Assembly: GCF_030731595.1 (NCBI RefSeq)
Contig: NZ_JANQTS010000008.1
Coordinates: 1 to 64,000 of the forward strand
Source of the DNA: Yoonia sp.
GTDB lineage: Bacteria > Pseudomonadota > Alphaproteobacteria > Rhodobacterales > Rhodobacteraceae
Length of the DNA: 64,000 nt
Reading direction: 5' to 3'
The translations under genes were made by a program, and so were the position numbers. Below the pieces are notes generated by a model. The model did not search any database. It saw only the letters and a program-made list of their open reading frames with translations, and was not told the origin of the DNA. Below are positions 35,578 to 44,925 of the stretch, one piece after another (position 1 is the first letter of the stretch; every line of letters starts with the position of its first letter).

Positions 35578-37521
35578 TTAGTCCGCCGCCGCCCGACCCT
35601 TGAGGGCGACGATGCCCTTGGGCCGGAATTGGATGAACAGAATGATGAAAAGGATCATATAGGTCTGCGCGGCAAGTGTATTTGACGGGTTCAACCACTC
35701 GATCCCTTTTTGCAGGAAACCGATCAGCGAGGCACCGGCCAGCGTACCCCAGACGTTGCCCACACCGCCCACAACCACGGTCATGAAGCTTTGCACGATG
35801 TAATCGGCCCCCATTTCCGAGGTGACCTTGGCATAAAGGCCAATGGCGACCCCTGCGATCCCCGCGATCCCGGACCCAAGACCAAAGGTGAGCATGTTGA
35901 TCCGGTCGGGGTTGATCCCCATCGAGGCCGCCATGCCGGGGTTTTGGGTCACGGCACGCACCTCCAGCCCCAGACGGGTGCGCTTGAGCACAAAGAGGAT
36001 GAGTGCCAGAAACAACAGCGCGAGCACGAAAATCGCAATGCGGATATAGCTGATCGCGATGACATCGTTGAACACCAGCGCCCCGTCCAACCACTCTGGC
36101 GATGTCAGCGGGCGGGCTTGGGTGCCAAAGATATTCTTGGCCAACTGCTGTAGCGCAATCGAGATGCCGAAAGTCGCCAGCAAGGTTTCCAGTGGGCGGT
36201 GATAGAGGTGGCGAATGACAAGTCGCTCCATCGTGACCCCTGCGCCAAAGGTGATCGCAAAGGCCAACGGCAGGGCGATGATGATCGACAGCGTGTAATC
36301 GGGCACAAACTGCTGCACGACAAAGCCGGTATAGGCCCCCATCATGATAAATTCGCCATGGGCCATATTGATCACGCCCATCACGCCAAAGGTAATGGCA
36401 AGTCCGATGGCAGCCAGAAAATAGATCGACGCGAGCGAAAGCGCGTCCAGCCCCAGATCAACGGTCTGGCTGAGGGCGACTTTGGTCTCGATCGCATCCA
36501 GTGCAAAGCGTGCCGCATCGGTGATGACCGGATCAGGTTCGGCATATTGCAGATAGAAAGTATGGGCAGCGACGGCTTCTGCCTGTTGTTCCGCTGTCAC
36601 CCTTGGAGCCACGGTACCGGCAGCCGCCAGCGTGTCATAGGCTGTTGCGCGTGCCGCGTCGGTATCAAGGCTTGCAACAGGCAGACCGCCAACCATGCCG
36701 CCGTCGATATTGGCGACCAGTGCATCGCGGATAGCGTTGTTCGGGATGAGCGCGGGGGCCAGTTCCGCCGCGACAAGACGGGTGTAAGCGTCAGTCGCGC
36801 TCAGGTCTGTGCCGACGACCAGCACTTGGGCGATATTTGCGCCCTCAGGGACGCTGACGGCAACGCCGGGAGATGTTGCAAGGATCGTATTCAGGACCGC
36901 GCGCACATCAACCGAAAGATCACCGGAGAGCGCTTCAATCGCTGCGATGCGCGCCTCTTGCGTCTCGGCGAACAGCGCGCCAAGCATACCGGCCAGGCGG
37001 GTCTTGACCTCTTTCAGATCGGGGTCAGGTTCCGCCGCGATAGAGGCCGCGAGGGGGGCAAGCTGGCTGGCGTCCATACTGCGTGCAATCGCATCAACGG
37101 CTGCCTGGCGTCTTGAGATGTCAGGGTCAGACAGTTGGAACTGAACCAAAGCATCGCCAATCGCGCGGCGGACACCACCATTGGGGCGGGATTCAGTCAG
37201 CTCCGCGCTAACGGATGTGCCGACGACTTCGGCTGTATCCAAATCTGTCAACGTGATTGTGCCGCCCGCTTCGGCTGCGCGAAAGAACAGGCCATCCGTA
37301 CTGCGTTGCACGATTTCGCGGTCGCGCCATGCTTCAAGAAACGGCAAAGCCTGGGGCAACCCGCTGGCAATCAGATCGTCCAGAACAACGCTGACGCTTT
37401 GACGGCCGGGGTTGAGAACCTCTTCGTTGTGGGTTTGCAGGATGTCCTGCAAAGACTGTGCCACTGCCACGGCAGGGATGGTCAGCCACAGGGTAAGGGC
37501 CAATGAAAGCAGTCGGAACAT
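35578..37521 (-). CDS. urtB: urea ABC transporter permease subunit UrtB
   Basis: A 647-residue LivH-like permease. A signal peptide (LLSLALTLWLTIPAVAVAQS) is followed by a long periplasmic alpha-helical region of about 330 residues that is common in proteobacterial UrtB. The permease domain follows with GVINMAHGEFIMMGAYTGFVV and FGLGSGIAGIAGVAIGLYA. It lies 66 nt after urtA and 3 nt before urtC. The extension is family-typical and not a fusion artefact. Confidence 0.93.
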   Translation of the reverse strand: MFRLLSLALTLWLTIPAVAVAQSLQDILQTHNEEVLNPGRQSVSVVLDDLIASGLPQALPFLEAWRDREIVQRSTDGLFFRAAEAGGTITLTDLDTAEVVGTSVSAELTESRPNGGVRRAIGDALVQFQLSDPDISRRQAAVDAIARSMDASQLAPLAASIAAEPDPDLKEVKTRLAGMLGALFAETQEARIAAIEALSGDLSVDVRAVLNTILATSPGVAVSVPEGANIAQVLVVGTDLSATDAYTRLVAAELAPALIPNNAIRDALVANIDGGMVGGLPVASLDTDAARATAYDTLAAAGTVAPRVTAEQQAEAVAAHTFYLQYAEPDPVITDAARFALDAIETKVALSQTVDLGLDALSLASIYFLAAIGLAITFGVMGVINMAHGEFIMMGAYTGFVVQQFVPDYTLSIIIALPLAFAITFGAGVTMERLVIRHLYHRPLETLLATFGISIALQQLAKNIFGTQARPLTSPEWLDGALVFNDVIAISYIRIAIFVLALLFLALILFVLKRTRLGLEVRAVTQNPGMAASMGINPDRINMLTFGLGSGIAGIAGVAIGLYAKVTSEMGADYIVQSFMTVVVGGVGNVWGTLAGASLIGFLQKGIEWLNPSNTLAAQTYMILFIILFIQFRPKGIVALKGRAAAD

Positions 37522-37587
37522 GTAAAGGGGGCCAATCTGTCAGACAGAGGAATGGCACGGGACAGAAAGCCCCGTGCCGTCAGTGTC

Positions 37588-38868
37588 TTAGTAGTTCGAT
37601 GTCAGCTGAACACAGGTCTGCGTTTCGGTGTTATACATACCGCAACCCAGCGTTTCCCAGTCAGACATCAAAACAGCCGATTCAGGCAGATAGTCTGTCC
37701 ATGCGTCGCCCGGGACTTCTGCTGTCTGGCTGACGATGTCAAACTGGCCATCTGCTGTGATTTCGCCAATCAACACTGGCTTGGCCAAGTGGTGGTTCGG
37801 CAGCATGACCGCTGTCCCGCCTGTCAGGTTCGGGAATTCCTGCCCGTACATGGCTGCGCGCACAGCATCGACATCAGTTGTGCCTGCTTCGGTGACTGCG
37901 TTCACCCACATGTTGAAGCCGATATAGTGGGCTTCCATTGGGTCGTTGGTCACACGATCTTCGCCCATTTTGGCTTTCCAAGCGGCGACCCATGCGTCGT
38001 TCAACTCGGATTCGGCAGACTGGAAGTAGTTCCAAGCGGCCAAGTGACCGACAAGGTCGGAAGTGTCGAGGCCGGAAAGCTCTTCTTCACCCACCGAGAA
38101 GGCGATGACAGGCAGATCGTCGGCGGATACGCCAGCGGCCGCAAGTTCCTTGTAGAAGCCGATGTTTGCATCGCCGTTGATGGTCGAGATCACACCAACC
38201 TGCTTGCCGTCGGCGCCAAGGGCGACAACGTCAGCAACAATTGTGGCCCAGTCGGAATGACCGAATGGGGTGTAGTTCACAAAGATATCTTCAGGCGCGA
38301 TGCCCTTGGAGATCAGATAGGCCTCGAGGATGTTGTTGGTTGTCCGTGGATAGACATAGTCGGTGCCAAGCAGGGCGAACTTTTCGACGCCAAGCTCTTC
38401 AAGGAAGTAGTCCGTTGCAGGAATGGCCTGCTGGTTTGGCGCAGCACCGGTGTAGAATACGTTTCTGGAGCTTTCTTCGCCTTCGTACTGCACAGGGTAG
38501 AACATCAGGCCGTTGAGTTCTTCCAGAACAGGCAGCGCGGATTTACGGCTGACCGATGTCCAGCTGCCAAAGATCACGTCAACTTCGCTGACGGTCAGCA
38601 GTTCGCGGGCCTTTTCGGCAAAGAGCGGCCAGTCGGAAGCAGGGTCAACGACAACTGCCTCGATCTGGCAGCCCAAAAGACCGCCTGCGGCGTTCTGGTT
38701 TTCGATCAGCAGCTCGACTGTGTCCTTCAAGGTTGTTTCGGAAATCGCCATGGTGCCGGACAAAGAGTGCAGCACGCCAACCTTGATCGGGTCGGCACAT
38801 TGGGCGGCAGCCATGCCAGTGGTGCCCAAGAGGGCAGTCAATGCAAGAGCAGAGGTTTTCATTTTCAT
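37588..38868 (-). CDS. urtA: urea ABC transporter substrate-binding protein UrtA
   Basis: A 426-residue periplasmic binding protein. A signal peptide (SALALTALLGTTGMAAAQ) is followed by DPIKVGVLHSLSGTMAISETTLKD, the hallmark UrtA N-terminus, and later FYPVQYEGEESSRNVFYTGAAPNQQAIPA. It is first in urtABCDE, which imports urea at low concentration, usually under nitrogen control. Urease genes do not follow in this window, so they must lie elsewhere or be absent. Confidence 0.95.
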   Translation of the reverse strand: MKMKTSALALTALLGTTGMAAAQCADPIKVGVLHSLSGTMAISETTLKDTVELLIENQNAAGGLLGCQIEAVVVDPASDWPLFAEKARELLTVSEVDVIFGSWTSVSRKSALPVLEELNGLMFYPVQYEGEESSRNVFYTGAAPNQQAIPATDYFLEELGVEKFALLGTDYVYPRTTNNILEAYLISKGIAPEDIFVNYTPFGHSDWATIVADVVALGADGKQVGVISTINGDANIGFYKELAAAGVSADDLPVIAFSVGEEELSGLDTSDLVGHLAAWNYFQSAESELNDAWVAAWKAKMGEDRVTNDPMEAHYIGFNMWVNAVTEAGTTDVDAVRAAMYGQEFPNLTGGTAVMLPNHHLAKPVLIGEITADGQFDIVSQTAEVPGDAWTDYLPESAVLMSDWETLGCGMYNTETQTCVQLTSNY

Positions 38869-39276
38869 AAGTCTTTGGTCCCCGTTGTCGCTGCGGGCGG
38901 TTTGGGGGACGTTTGTGCCCCTTTAAAACCGTGAGCCAACTCTCTAAGCAGGGCCCGCAACAGTGATGTTGTAGTCGCGTGGAGGGTGCAATCTTGCAGG
39001 ATGGCCCTTCGCGCGGCGTTTATGCCGAAGTGCGGCAAACACAGTTGGCTTCACTGGACGAAGATGTGCCAGACCAGACCGCCTTTGGACTGGGGTGCGG
39101 CCTGAAGCGCTCAATTCAACGCCATTGATTTGGGCAGATGCCTAAAGTATTGCCGCTTCGTGAACGCCTGGCAAAGGGGCGTGGCGCATCTTGTCATAAA
39201 GGCATGGAAGAATGGAATCGCCTCAGGATGTGCGTTCCGCATTGCCTTGGGGCTGGTCACAGCTAGTTTACGTCGC
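38869..39276. other. 408-nt gap upstream of urtA and DUF2805 (divergent promoters expected)
   Basis: No assignable gene. A 50-codon plus-strand ORF (GTG 38979 to TGA 39128) has a plausible but unrecognised product and no clear ribosome binding site. The divergent promoters of urtA and the DUF2805 gene must lie here. I see a short inverted repeat GCCG-AAGTG-CGGC near 39020 but no recognised NtrC or sigma-54 motif. Confidence 0.4.
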
Positions 39277-39492
39277 ATGACCAAGACCCCTGCACTCTCG
39301 CCCGAATATGTGAGTGACATCGTTCAGATGGCATTGTCGGATCATGTGAGCTTTCACGACATCCGCCGTGAATACGGGATGGCGGAAAAAGACGTGAAAG
39401 CGTTAATGCGTCAGACGCTGAAAACCGGCAGCTACCGTGCTTGGCGCAAGCGGGTCCGCGATTTTGGGGATCGCCGCGAAAACTATAAGTAA
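39277..39492 (+). CDS. DUF2805 / TIGR03643-family small protein
   Basis: A 71-residue basic protein beginning TKTPALSPEYVSDIVQMALSDHVSF and containing FHDIRREYGMAEKDVKALMRQTL and YRAWRKRVRDFGDRRENYK. The combination of a helix-turn-helix-like middle and a W-R-K-R-V-x-x-R tail matches the TIGR03643 family of unknown function. ATG 39277 is used; the ORF-track start at 39130 adds non-homologous sequence. It is followed after 52 nt by an ABC1-kinase gene, a frequent partner in marine bacteria. Confidence 0.78.
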   Translation: MTKTPALSPEYVSDIVQMALSDHVSFHDIRREYGMAEKDVKALMRQTLKTGSYRAWRKRVRDFGDRRENYK

Positions 39493-39544
39493 ACGCGCCT
39501 GATAAAAAGCTGGCCCTGCGGCTTGGCGCGTCTATCTGTAGTCG

Positions 39545-40888
39545 ATGAACCAGAAACACAAAGACGCCCGCGCACTTGCAGTGCCCGCCAGCCGGTTTTC
39601 CCGGTTTAGCGGGCTTGGCACGATGACGGCAGGGGTTGCCGGTAACATGGCGATCAACGGTCTTGCGCAGTTGGCGCAAGGCCAAAAGCCTGCAATGCGC
39701 GATTTGCTGGTGACACCGCGCAATATCGCGCGGATCACGGAAAAGCTTGCCCAGATGCGCGGTGCCGCAATGAAGATCGGGCAGTTGGTGTCGATGGATA
39801 CGGGCGAGTTTCTGCCCCCCGAGATGGCACAGATCATGGCCCGCTTGCGCGACGATGCGCATTTCATGCCGCCTGCCCAGCTTAAGCAGGTGTTAAATGC
39901 CAACTGGCCCGAGAACTGGTTGCGCTCTTTTCAGAAATTTGATGTGCGGCCCATTGCGGCGGCCTCCATCGGGCAAGTGCACCGCGCGCAACTGAAAGAC
40001 GGCACTGATCTTGCCATCAAAGTGCAGTATCCCGGGGTGGCCAAGAGCATCGACAGTGATGTTGCCAATGTGGGCGTGCTGATGCGGATGTCCGGCTTGC
40101 TGCCCAAAGGGTTTGAATTGGCCCCCTATCTGGAGGAAGCGCGCAAGCAATTGCATCAGGAAACCGACTATGCACTGGAGGGCGAGAGCCTTGCGCGATT
40201 TGGCGCGCTTTTGGCGGGTCAGTCTGATTTTGTCGTTCCAACCTATCAACCGGAATGGAGCACGGGCCAGATTCTGACGATGTCTTTTGTCGAAGGTGTC
40301 CCGATCGAAGCGGTAAACAACCAATCGCAAGCCGAGCGGCACCGGATTGCGGACGCGCTGATTGGCCTGACCCTGAAAGAGTTGTTCGACTATGGTTTGA
40401 TGCAGACAGACCCGAATTTTGCCAACTACCGCTATGATCCAAATACGGGAAAGATCATCTTGCTTGATTTCGGCGCAACCCGCGCCCTTGATCCGGTCAT
40501 CGTGGACCAATACCGCCGCTTGCTTGCCGCCGGCTTGGCGGATGACCAGCAAACACTGGCAAAGATCGCGATCGAGATGGGATTTGTCGGGGCAGATACA
40601 GCGCCGCGCCATCGTGACGCGATCATGCACATGATGGAGATGGCCTTTGATGCCTTGCGGCAGAACGGACCGTTTGACTTTACCGATAAGACCCTGCCGC
40701 GTGCGATGCAGGCCGCGGGCATTGCCTTGGCCGAAGACGGTTTTGTGCCGCCACCTTTACCGATTGACGTGCTGCTTCTGCAGCGCAAGTTTGGCGGGAT
40801 ATTTTTGCTGGCGAGCCTATTGGGCGCGCAGGTCGACCTGTCGGGGTATCTTGGGAAATATACAAATGCGGCGGCTATCCCAGCCTAA
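39545..40888 (+). CDS. ABC1/ADCK-family atypical kinase
   Basis: A 447-residue member of the AarF/ABC1/UbiB atypical kinase family. The lineage-specific KxGQ motif is in GAAMKIGQLVSMD, the Ala-rich loop is in RPIAAASIGQVHRAQL, the ATP lysine is in DLAIKVQYPG and the metal-binding DFG is in IILLDFGATRAL. It is distinct from the UbiB proper at 53.4 kb. Family members regulate quinone or lipid metabolism. It is paired with the DUF2805 gene just upstream. Confidence 0.85.
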   Translation: MNQKHKDARALAVPASRFSRFSGLGTMTAGVAGNMAINGLAQLAQGQKPAMRDLLVTPRNIARITEKLAQMRGAAMKIGQLVSMDTGEFLPPEMAQIMARLRDDAHFMPPAQLKQVLNANWPENWLRSFQKFDVRPIAAASIGQVHRAQLKDGTDLAIKVQYPGVAKSIDSDVANVGVLMRMSGLLPKGFELAPYLEEARKQLHQETDYALEGESLARFGALLAGQSDFVVPTYQPEWSTGQILTMSFVEGVPIEAVNNQSQAERHRIADALIGLTLKELFDYGLMQTDPNFANYRYDPNTGKIILLDFGATRALDPVIVDQYRRLLAAGLADDQQTLAKIAIEMGFVGADTAPRHRDAIMHMMEMAFDALRQNGPFDFTDKTLPRAMQAAGIALAEDGFVPPPLPIDVLLLQRKFGGIFLLASLLGAQVDLSGYLGKYTNAAAIPA

Positions 40889-40958
40889 GCCTATCTGCAT
40901 ATGACACCCTTGGCGCGCCCGTTTTCAACAGGGTGTCGCAAAGCACATGTCGCGCTTG

Positions 40959-42560
40959 CTACCTTTCGGTCAGCTTCAATTCGATCCGGCGGTTCTGGGC
41001 GCGGGCCTCTGGTGTATCTGCCGGATTGAGGGGCTGGAATTCGCCAAATCCGTTTGCAGCCAGCCTTTGCGGATCAATACCGAGGTCATTCGACATGAAG
41101 CGCACAACCGAAAGTGCCCGCGCTTGGCTTAGCTCCCAGTTGTCAGCGAAACGTCCGCCGGAATTGACAGGGATATTGTCGGTATGTCCGTCAACTCGGA
41201 TCACCCAATCGATGCCGTCAGGGATATCATCTGCGATACTGCGCAAGATATCCGCGATGTTTGCGATCTCGTCTTCGCCTGCGGGTGACAGGGTGGCACT
41301 CCCCGGCTGAAACAGGACCTCGGAGTTAAAGATGAACCGGTCGCCTTCGATGCGAATCCGGTCCTGACCTTCGAGGATCTGGCGCAGTTCACCAAAGAAG
41401 GTGGATTTGAACCGAGACAGGTCCTCTGCCTCTGCTGCAAGGCGTTCGGCCTCTTCTTCCAGTCGGGCGGTTTCGGCCTCGAGGCGCTGCCGTTCAGCTT
41501 CTTCCAGCAAGCGCCGCTGGCGTTCTTCCGCCACAACGCGGGCAAGGGCCGTGTTCAACTGCGCGCCGAGCGTTTCGATTTGCACCTGCGCTTCACGGTC
41601 TGCTTCTTCGGCAAGATTCAGCAGGGACTGGAGATTGCCGACCTGCATACGCAGGGCCGCAATCTGCTCGTTCAACAATGCTACTTGCCTTTGGCTTTCG
41701 GCCGAAAGTGCTTGTTCTGCGGCCAACTGTTCATTGGCGACTGCAAGCAGGGCCGCTTGCCGTTCGGCCTCGGTTTCGATGTTGCCTTGCGCGGCACGTG
41801 CAGCCGCCAGAAGCGTCAGCGTATCCTCTGCCTCTTGGCGCTGCCGTTCCAGATTGAGGGTCATTGCGGTCAGTTCAGTATCTGCGTTCGCCAAACGCTC
41901 GCGCAAGGCTTCAGCGGCGGCGGCGCTGGTCAACTGGTCCGCCTCCAGCGCTGTAATCTGCGCTGCGTTCGCGTCATTCTCGATCTCGAGATCAGCGATA
42001 AGCGCTTCCAAGGCCTCACGGCGCGCTGCCGCGAGCCGTGCCGCTTCGGCACCTGCATCAATTTCGGTTCGGGCTTGGGCGAGTGCGAGGTTCAGCGCCT
42101 CTTGCTGGGTCAAAAGCCGTTCCTGTTCGGCTTCCAAACCCGCGATGCTGGCGCGGGCTTCGCTGCGTTCGGTCAATAACCCTGCGACCTGCGCCTCGAA
42201 TTGCGTAATCTCGCTTTGGGCCCTTGCAAGCGCCTGATCCTGCGCTTCGCGCTCAGCAATCAGTGCGGCGATCCGCCCTGCTTGCAGTTCAGCCTGCGCA
42301 TTTGCATCTTCAAGGTCGGTCGTGAGCGCGGCAGTCCGATCCCTTTCAAGACCGAGTGTCGTTGTGAGGGCGGCTAACTGACCGCTCAGCGCGTCCAGTT
42401 CTGTTTCCTGTCCGGTGATTTGTTCGCGCAGGACAAACTGGATCACCATAAAGATCGTCAGGACAAACATCAGAACCAGCAAGAGGCCTGTCATCGCATC
42501 CACGAAGCCGGGCCAGATCGCGTTTTGGAACCTGTTCGATGATCTGCGGCTCAGCGCCAT
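40959..42560 (-). CDS. MotB/OmpA-like protein with long coiled coil
   Basis: A 533-residue protein. One N-terminal membrane helix (residues ~18-45) carries WPGFVDAMTGLLLVLMFVL, where the Asp sits at the position of the ion-binding Asp of MotB/TolR-type stators. Residues ~50-400 are a long coiled coil rich in Ala, Glu, Gln and Arg. The C-terminal OmpA peptidoglycan-binding domain includes VDGHTDNIPVNSGGRFADNWELSQARA. The preceding gene encodes the ExbB/MotA-type partner, 3 nt away. Together they should form an ion-driven envelope motor; the coupled process is unknown. Confidence 0.82.
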   Translation of the reverse strand: MALSRRSSNRFQNAIWPGFVDAMTGLLLVLMFVLTIFMVIQFVLREQITGQETELDALSGQLAALTTTLGLERDRTAALTTDLEDANAQAELQAGRIAALIAEREAQDQALARAQSEITQFEAQVAGLLTERSEARASIAGLEAEQERLLTQQEALNLALAQARTEIDAGAEAARLAAARREALEALIADLEIENDANAAQITALEADQLTSAAAAEALRERLANADTELTAMTLNLERQRQEAEDTLTLLAAARAAQGNIETEAERQAALLAVANEQLAAEQALSAESQRQVALLNEQIAALRMQVGNLQSLLNLAEEADREAQVQIETLGAQLNTALARVVAEERQRRLLEEAERQRLEAETARLEEEAERLAAEAEDLSRFKSTFFGELRQILEGQDRIRIEGDRFIFNSEVLFQPGSATLSPAGEDEIANIADILRSIADDIPDGIDWVIRVDGHTDNIPVNSGGRFADNWELSQARALSVVRFMSNDLGIDPQRLAANGFGEFQPLNPADTPEARAQNRRIELKLTER

Positions 42561-42563
42561 GGA

Positions 42564-43712
42564 TCAGCCTCTATCCTTGATCGCGCTCGTCAGGTTTGCG
42601 ATGTCGCCGCGCAGGTCGCCAATGCTTTCCTGCCGGCCCGCAGACATCTCTTCGAGGATACGCAGCAGTTGCACATCAATCGACCGCAGCCGCATCCGGC
42701 TTTCGGCATCGATCCCTTCCATGCCGCTGTCATCCAGCTTCTTGATCAAGGCTTCTTGGCCGATTGCCACGCGTTCAAGCATTGCGGTGCTGGCATTCGC
42801 GGTATTTGACTGGGTCATTTTTTCGATCGCGGTTGCGAGCGCGCCGAACCGGCGGTCGTTGTCTTCGCGGTCGGCGTCGGTCTGGCCCATCATCATCTGG
42901 ATCGTATCCATCAATTCGCCAAGCTGGTCGACGAAGGCACCCATGACACCCATATCAGCGCCGCTGCCCTCTTCACCGTCGATACCGACCCGAGTGATCG
43001 TTGACATCCATTCTTCCAGCTCCCGGTAAAAACGGTTTTGGCCATGCCCGGCAAAGAGCTCCAGCAGGCCGACGATCAGCGATCCAGCTAGCCCCAGCAA
43101 AGAGCTTGAAAAGGCCGTTCCCATGCCGCCAAGCTGGGCCTCAAGGCCGGATTGCAGGCGCGCAAAGATATCTGCACCGGATTCGCCTTCGGCTGGATTG
43201 AGTGAGCGGATCGTCTCGACGAGTGCGGGTACTGTGGTTGCAAGGCCATAGAACGTCCCCAACAGACCAAGAAAAATGAGCACGTTGCCGATGTACCGTG
43301 TGATCTCGCGGTCTTCGTCGATCCGTTGCGCCACCGAATCAAGAATTGATCTGCCGGACGAAGATGAGATCTGCGTGCGTGCGCCGCGCGAGCGGAGCAA
43401 TGTCGCCAAAGGTGCCAGCAATGATGGTGCAGTACTGTAGGAATGCCCGCCTGAGTCTTTCGCGAACCGCTCGATCCAGCGCACCGAGTTCATCAGCAAG
43501 AAGACTTGATTGAAGCAGGACAGCACCCCCAGAACGAAGACGCCCAGGATGACCCCGTTCAAATATGGGTTCGATTGGTAGATCGCGGTGATCTGCTCCA
43601 GCCCGAGGTAAAACCCAGCACCAACCAAACCGATCACGATCAACATGAACAGAAGTTGGCGGATAGGCTGTGAAAACTGTGGCGGTGCCTTGGGTTCCCG
43701 TTTGTCCGACAC
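42564..43712 (-). CDS. MotA/TolQ/ExbB-type proton channel protein
   Basis: A 382-residue membrane protein with two N-terminal helices (LLFMLIVIGLVGAGFYLGL and LNGVILGVFVLGVLSCF) and the MotA/ExbB core at residues ~140-220 (YIGNVLIFLGLLGTFYGLATTVPALVETI and LGGMGTAFSSSLLGLAGSLIVGLLEL). A cytoplasmic helical tail follows. It is the pump partner of the downstream OmpA-like protein. The pair resembles ZorAB of Zorya defence systems in architecture, but no ZorC, ZorD or ZorE is nearby, so a general envelope role is more likely. Confidence 0.82.
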   Translation of the reverse strand: MSDKREPKAPPQFSQPIRQLLFMLIVIGLVGAGFYLGLEQITAIYQSNPYLNGVILGVFVLGVLSCFNQVFLLMNSVRWIERFAKDSGGHSYSTAPSLLAPLATLLRSRGARTQISSSSGRSILDSVAQRIDEDREITRYIGNVLIFLGLLGTFYGLATTVPALVETIRSLNPAEGESGADIFARLQSGLEAQLGGMGTAFSSSLLGLAGSLIVGLLELFAGHGQNRFYRELEEWMSTITRVGIDGEEGSGADMGVMGAFVDQLGELMDTIQMMMGQTDADREDNDRRFGALATAIEKMTQSNTANASTAMLERVAIGQEALIKKLDDSGMEGIDAESRMRLRSIDVQLLRILEEMSAGRQESIGDLRGDIANLTSAIKDRG

Positions 43713-43801
43713 GGATGGGAGTCCTCATATTGTGTGACTATTATGCTCGCATAGCATCATATAGCTGCGCTGCCGCAAACCCAAATAAAATCAGCCTCGG
43801 C

Positions 43802-44332
43802 TTATGTTGCAGTCAAGGCACGCACGCGCTGCACAAGCCAATCCATATCCGCGTCATGGATGCCCAATTGCGTCAGGTGATCGGCGGTATTGAACAGGTA
43901 CTCGGTATTTGGTCCTCGCCCGCCGACGGCAAAAGCGATGATCTGCGCCTGCTTTTCGAGGTCAAACTGGCAATATTGCACGTGGTCGCGGTTGATAATG
44001 TAGGCCAGCGCGGGAATCGTTTCCCCCTCATCGCTGATGAGGTTGACCGTATCTTCGTAGTAGGCCGAAGAGATCAGCTCGCGTTCGCGCAGCATGGTAA
44101 GAACTGCGTCCTCTTCGTCTTCGGCGACTTCAAAAGCAACACCGGTACATTGCCCGCCCTTTTGTGCATCAAGTGCCAGCACCAAGCCCGGATCTTCTTC
44201 CGAGCCACGATGATGAATCGAGAGCATGCAAAAGCTGCGATGGTAATCGTGCAGGCGCGCTCTGACCGTCTGTTTTGGTGTGAATCCGGGGTTCCACAAG
44301 AGTGACCCATATCCAAAAACCCAAAACGCCAT
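43802..44332 (-). CDS. chaC: gamma-glutamylcyclotransferase (ChaC-like)
   Basis: A 176-residue protein. The N-terminus MAFWVFGYGSLLWNPGF is the ChaC substrate-binding loop, followed by DYHRSFCMLSIHHRGSEEDPGLVLALD. ChaC enzymes release 5-oxoproline from glutathione. The start at ATG 44332 is used; the ORF-track start at 44458 runs into idi. It follows idi after 59 nt on the same strand, at the end of the bchG-orf428-bchP-idi cluster, so it may be cotranscribed with pigment genes. Confidence 0.85.
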   Translation of the reverse strand: MAFWVFGYGSLLWNPGFTPKQTVRARLHDYHRSFCMLSIHHRGSEEDPGLVLALDAQKGGQCTGVAFEVAEDEEDAVLTMLRERELISSAYYEDTVNLISDEGETIPALAYIINRDHVQYCQFDLEKQAQIIAFAVGGRGPNTEYLFNTADHLTQLGIHDADMDWLVQRVRALTAT

Positions 44333-44391
44333 GCTGTTGTCCCCTTTTGCCAAGTGTCCATAAACACTGGAATCGACAAAACGAAAAGGGG

Positions 44392-44925
44392 TCAGCCGGC
44401 GCTTATCAGATCTCCAAAGATCGTCGCGGTATGGTCTTGCAGATAAATCCGGAGCCAAGGTGTGTACTGCATCGGGTGCCGCGCCACCTCTGCTGTCAGA
44501 TCATAAAAATCGACCCAGCGGGTGTTCATGACCTCGTCAGGATTTGGCGCGATCCGAAGGCCATTGGGTGCATCTGCCACAAAGACTTCGACAACCTCAT
44601 GTTCGATCAGGCCACCACCCACATCCGCACGATATTCGATCTGGTCGCGATGCGTCGGATAGACACCGGAAATGCCCAGCTCTTCTTCCAAGCGCCGCAC
44701 TGCGCAATCTGTAGCGTCTTCGTCCCATTCGGGGTGCGTACAGCAGGTGTTCGCCCAAAGGCCCGGTGTGTGATACTTGCCCATCGCGCGTTGTTGGATC
44801 AGCACGCGACCGCGGTTTATCACAAAGACACTGACGGCTTTGTGCTTCAGGCCGCGCTGATGCGCTTCCAGCTTTTCAACAGGTTTGAGGATGCCGTTTT
44901 CCCAGGCCGGGATCATGATCGTCAT
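44392..44925 (-). CDS. idi: isopentenyl-diphosphate delta-isomerase (type I)
   Basis: A 177-residue Nudix-fold isomerase that interconverts isopentenyl and dimethylallyl diphosphate. The active-site cysteine is in LWANTCCTHPEWDEDA and the metal-binding Nudix segment is RRLEEELGISGVYP. The active-site glutamate region follows near VEVFVADAP. The ATG overlaps the bchP stop (ATGA). The gene order bchP-idi is the same as in the Rhodobacter photosynthesis cluster and supplies the isoprenoid tail and carotenoid pathways. Confidence 0.94.
   Translation of the reverse strand: MTIMIPAWENGILKPVEKLEAHQRGLKHKAVSVFVINRGRVLIQQRAMGKYHTPGLWANTCCTHPEWDEDATDCAVRRLEEELGISGVYPTHRDQIEYRADVGGGLIEHEVVEVFVADAPNGLRIAPNPDEVMNTRWVDFYDLTAEVARHPMQYTPWLRIYLQDHTATIFGDLISAG

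Noticed and set aside
37552-38934. 460-aa plus-strand ORF
   Set aside because: Lies antisense to urtA; it has repeated Cys/His-rich low-confidence sequence and no family features, whereas UrtA motifs are clear on the other strand.
41401-42237. 278-aa Ser/Ala/Arg-rich plus-strand ORF
   Set aside because: Low-complexity antisense product of the coiled-coil repeats in the OmpA-like gene.
40959-43712. A Zorya anti-phage system
   Set aside because: Only the motor-like pair is present; the neighbours are chaC and an ABC1 kinase, and no ZorC, ZorD or ZorE type gene is in the window.
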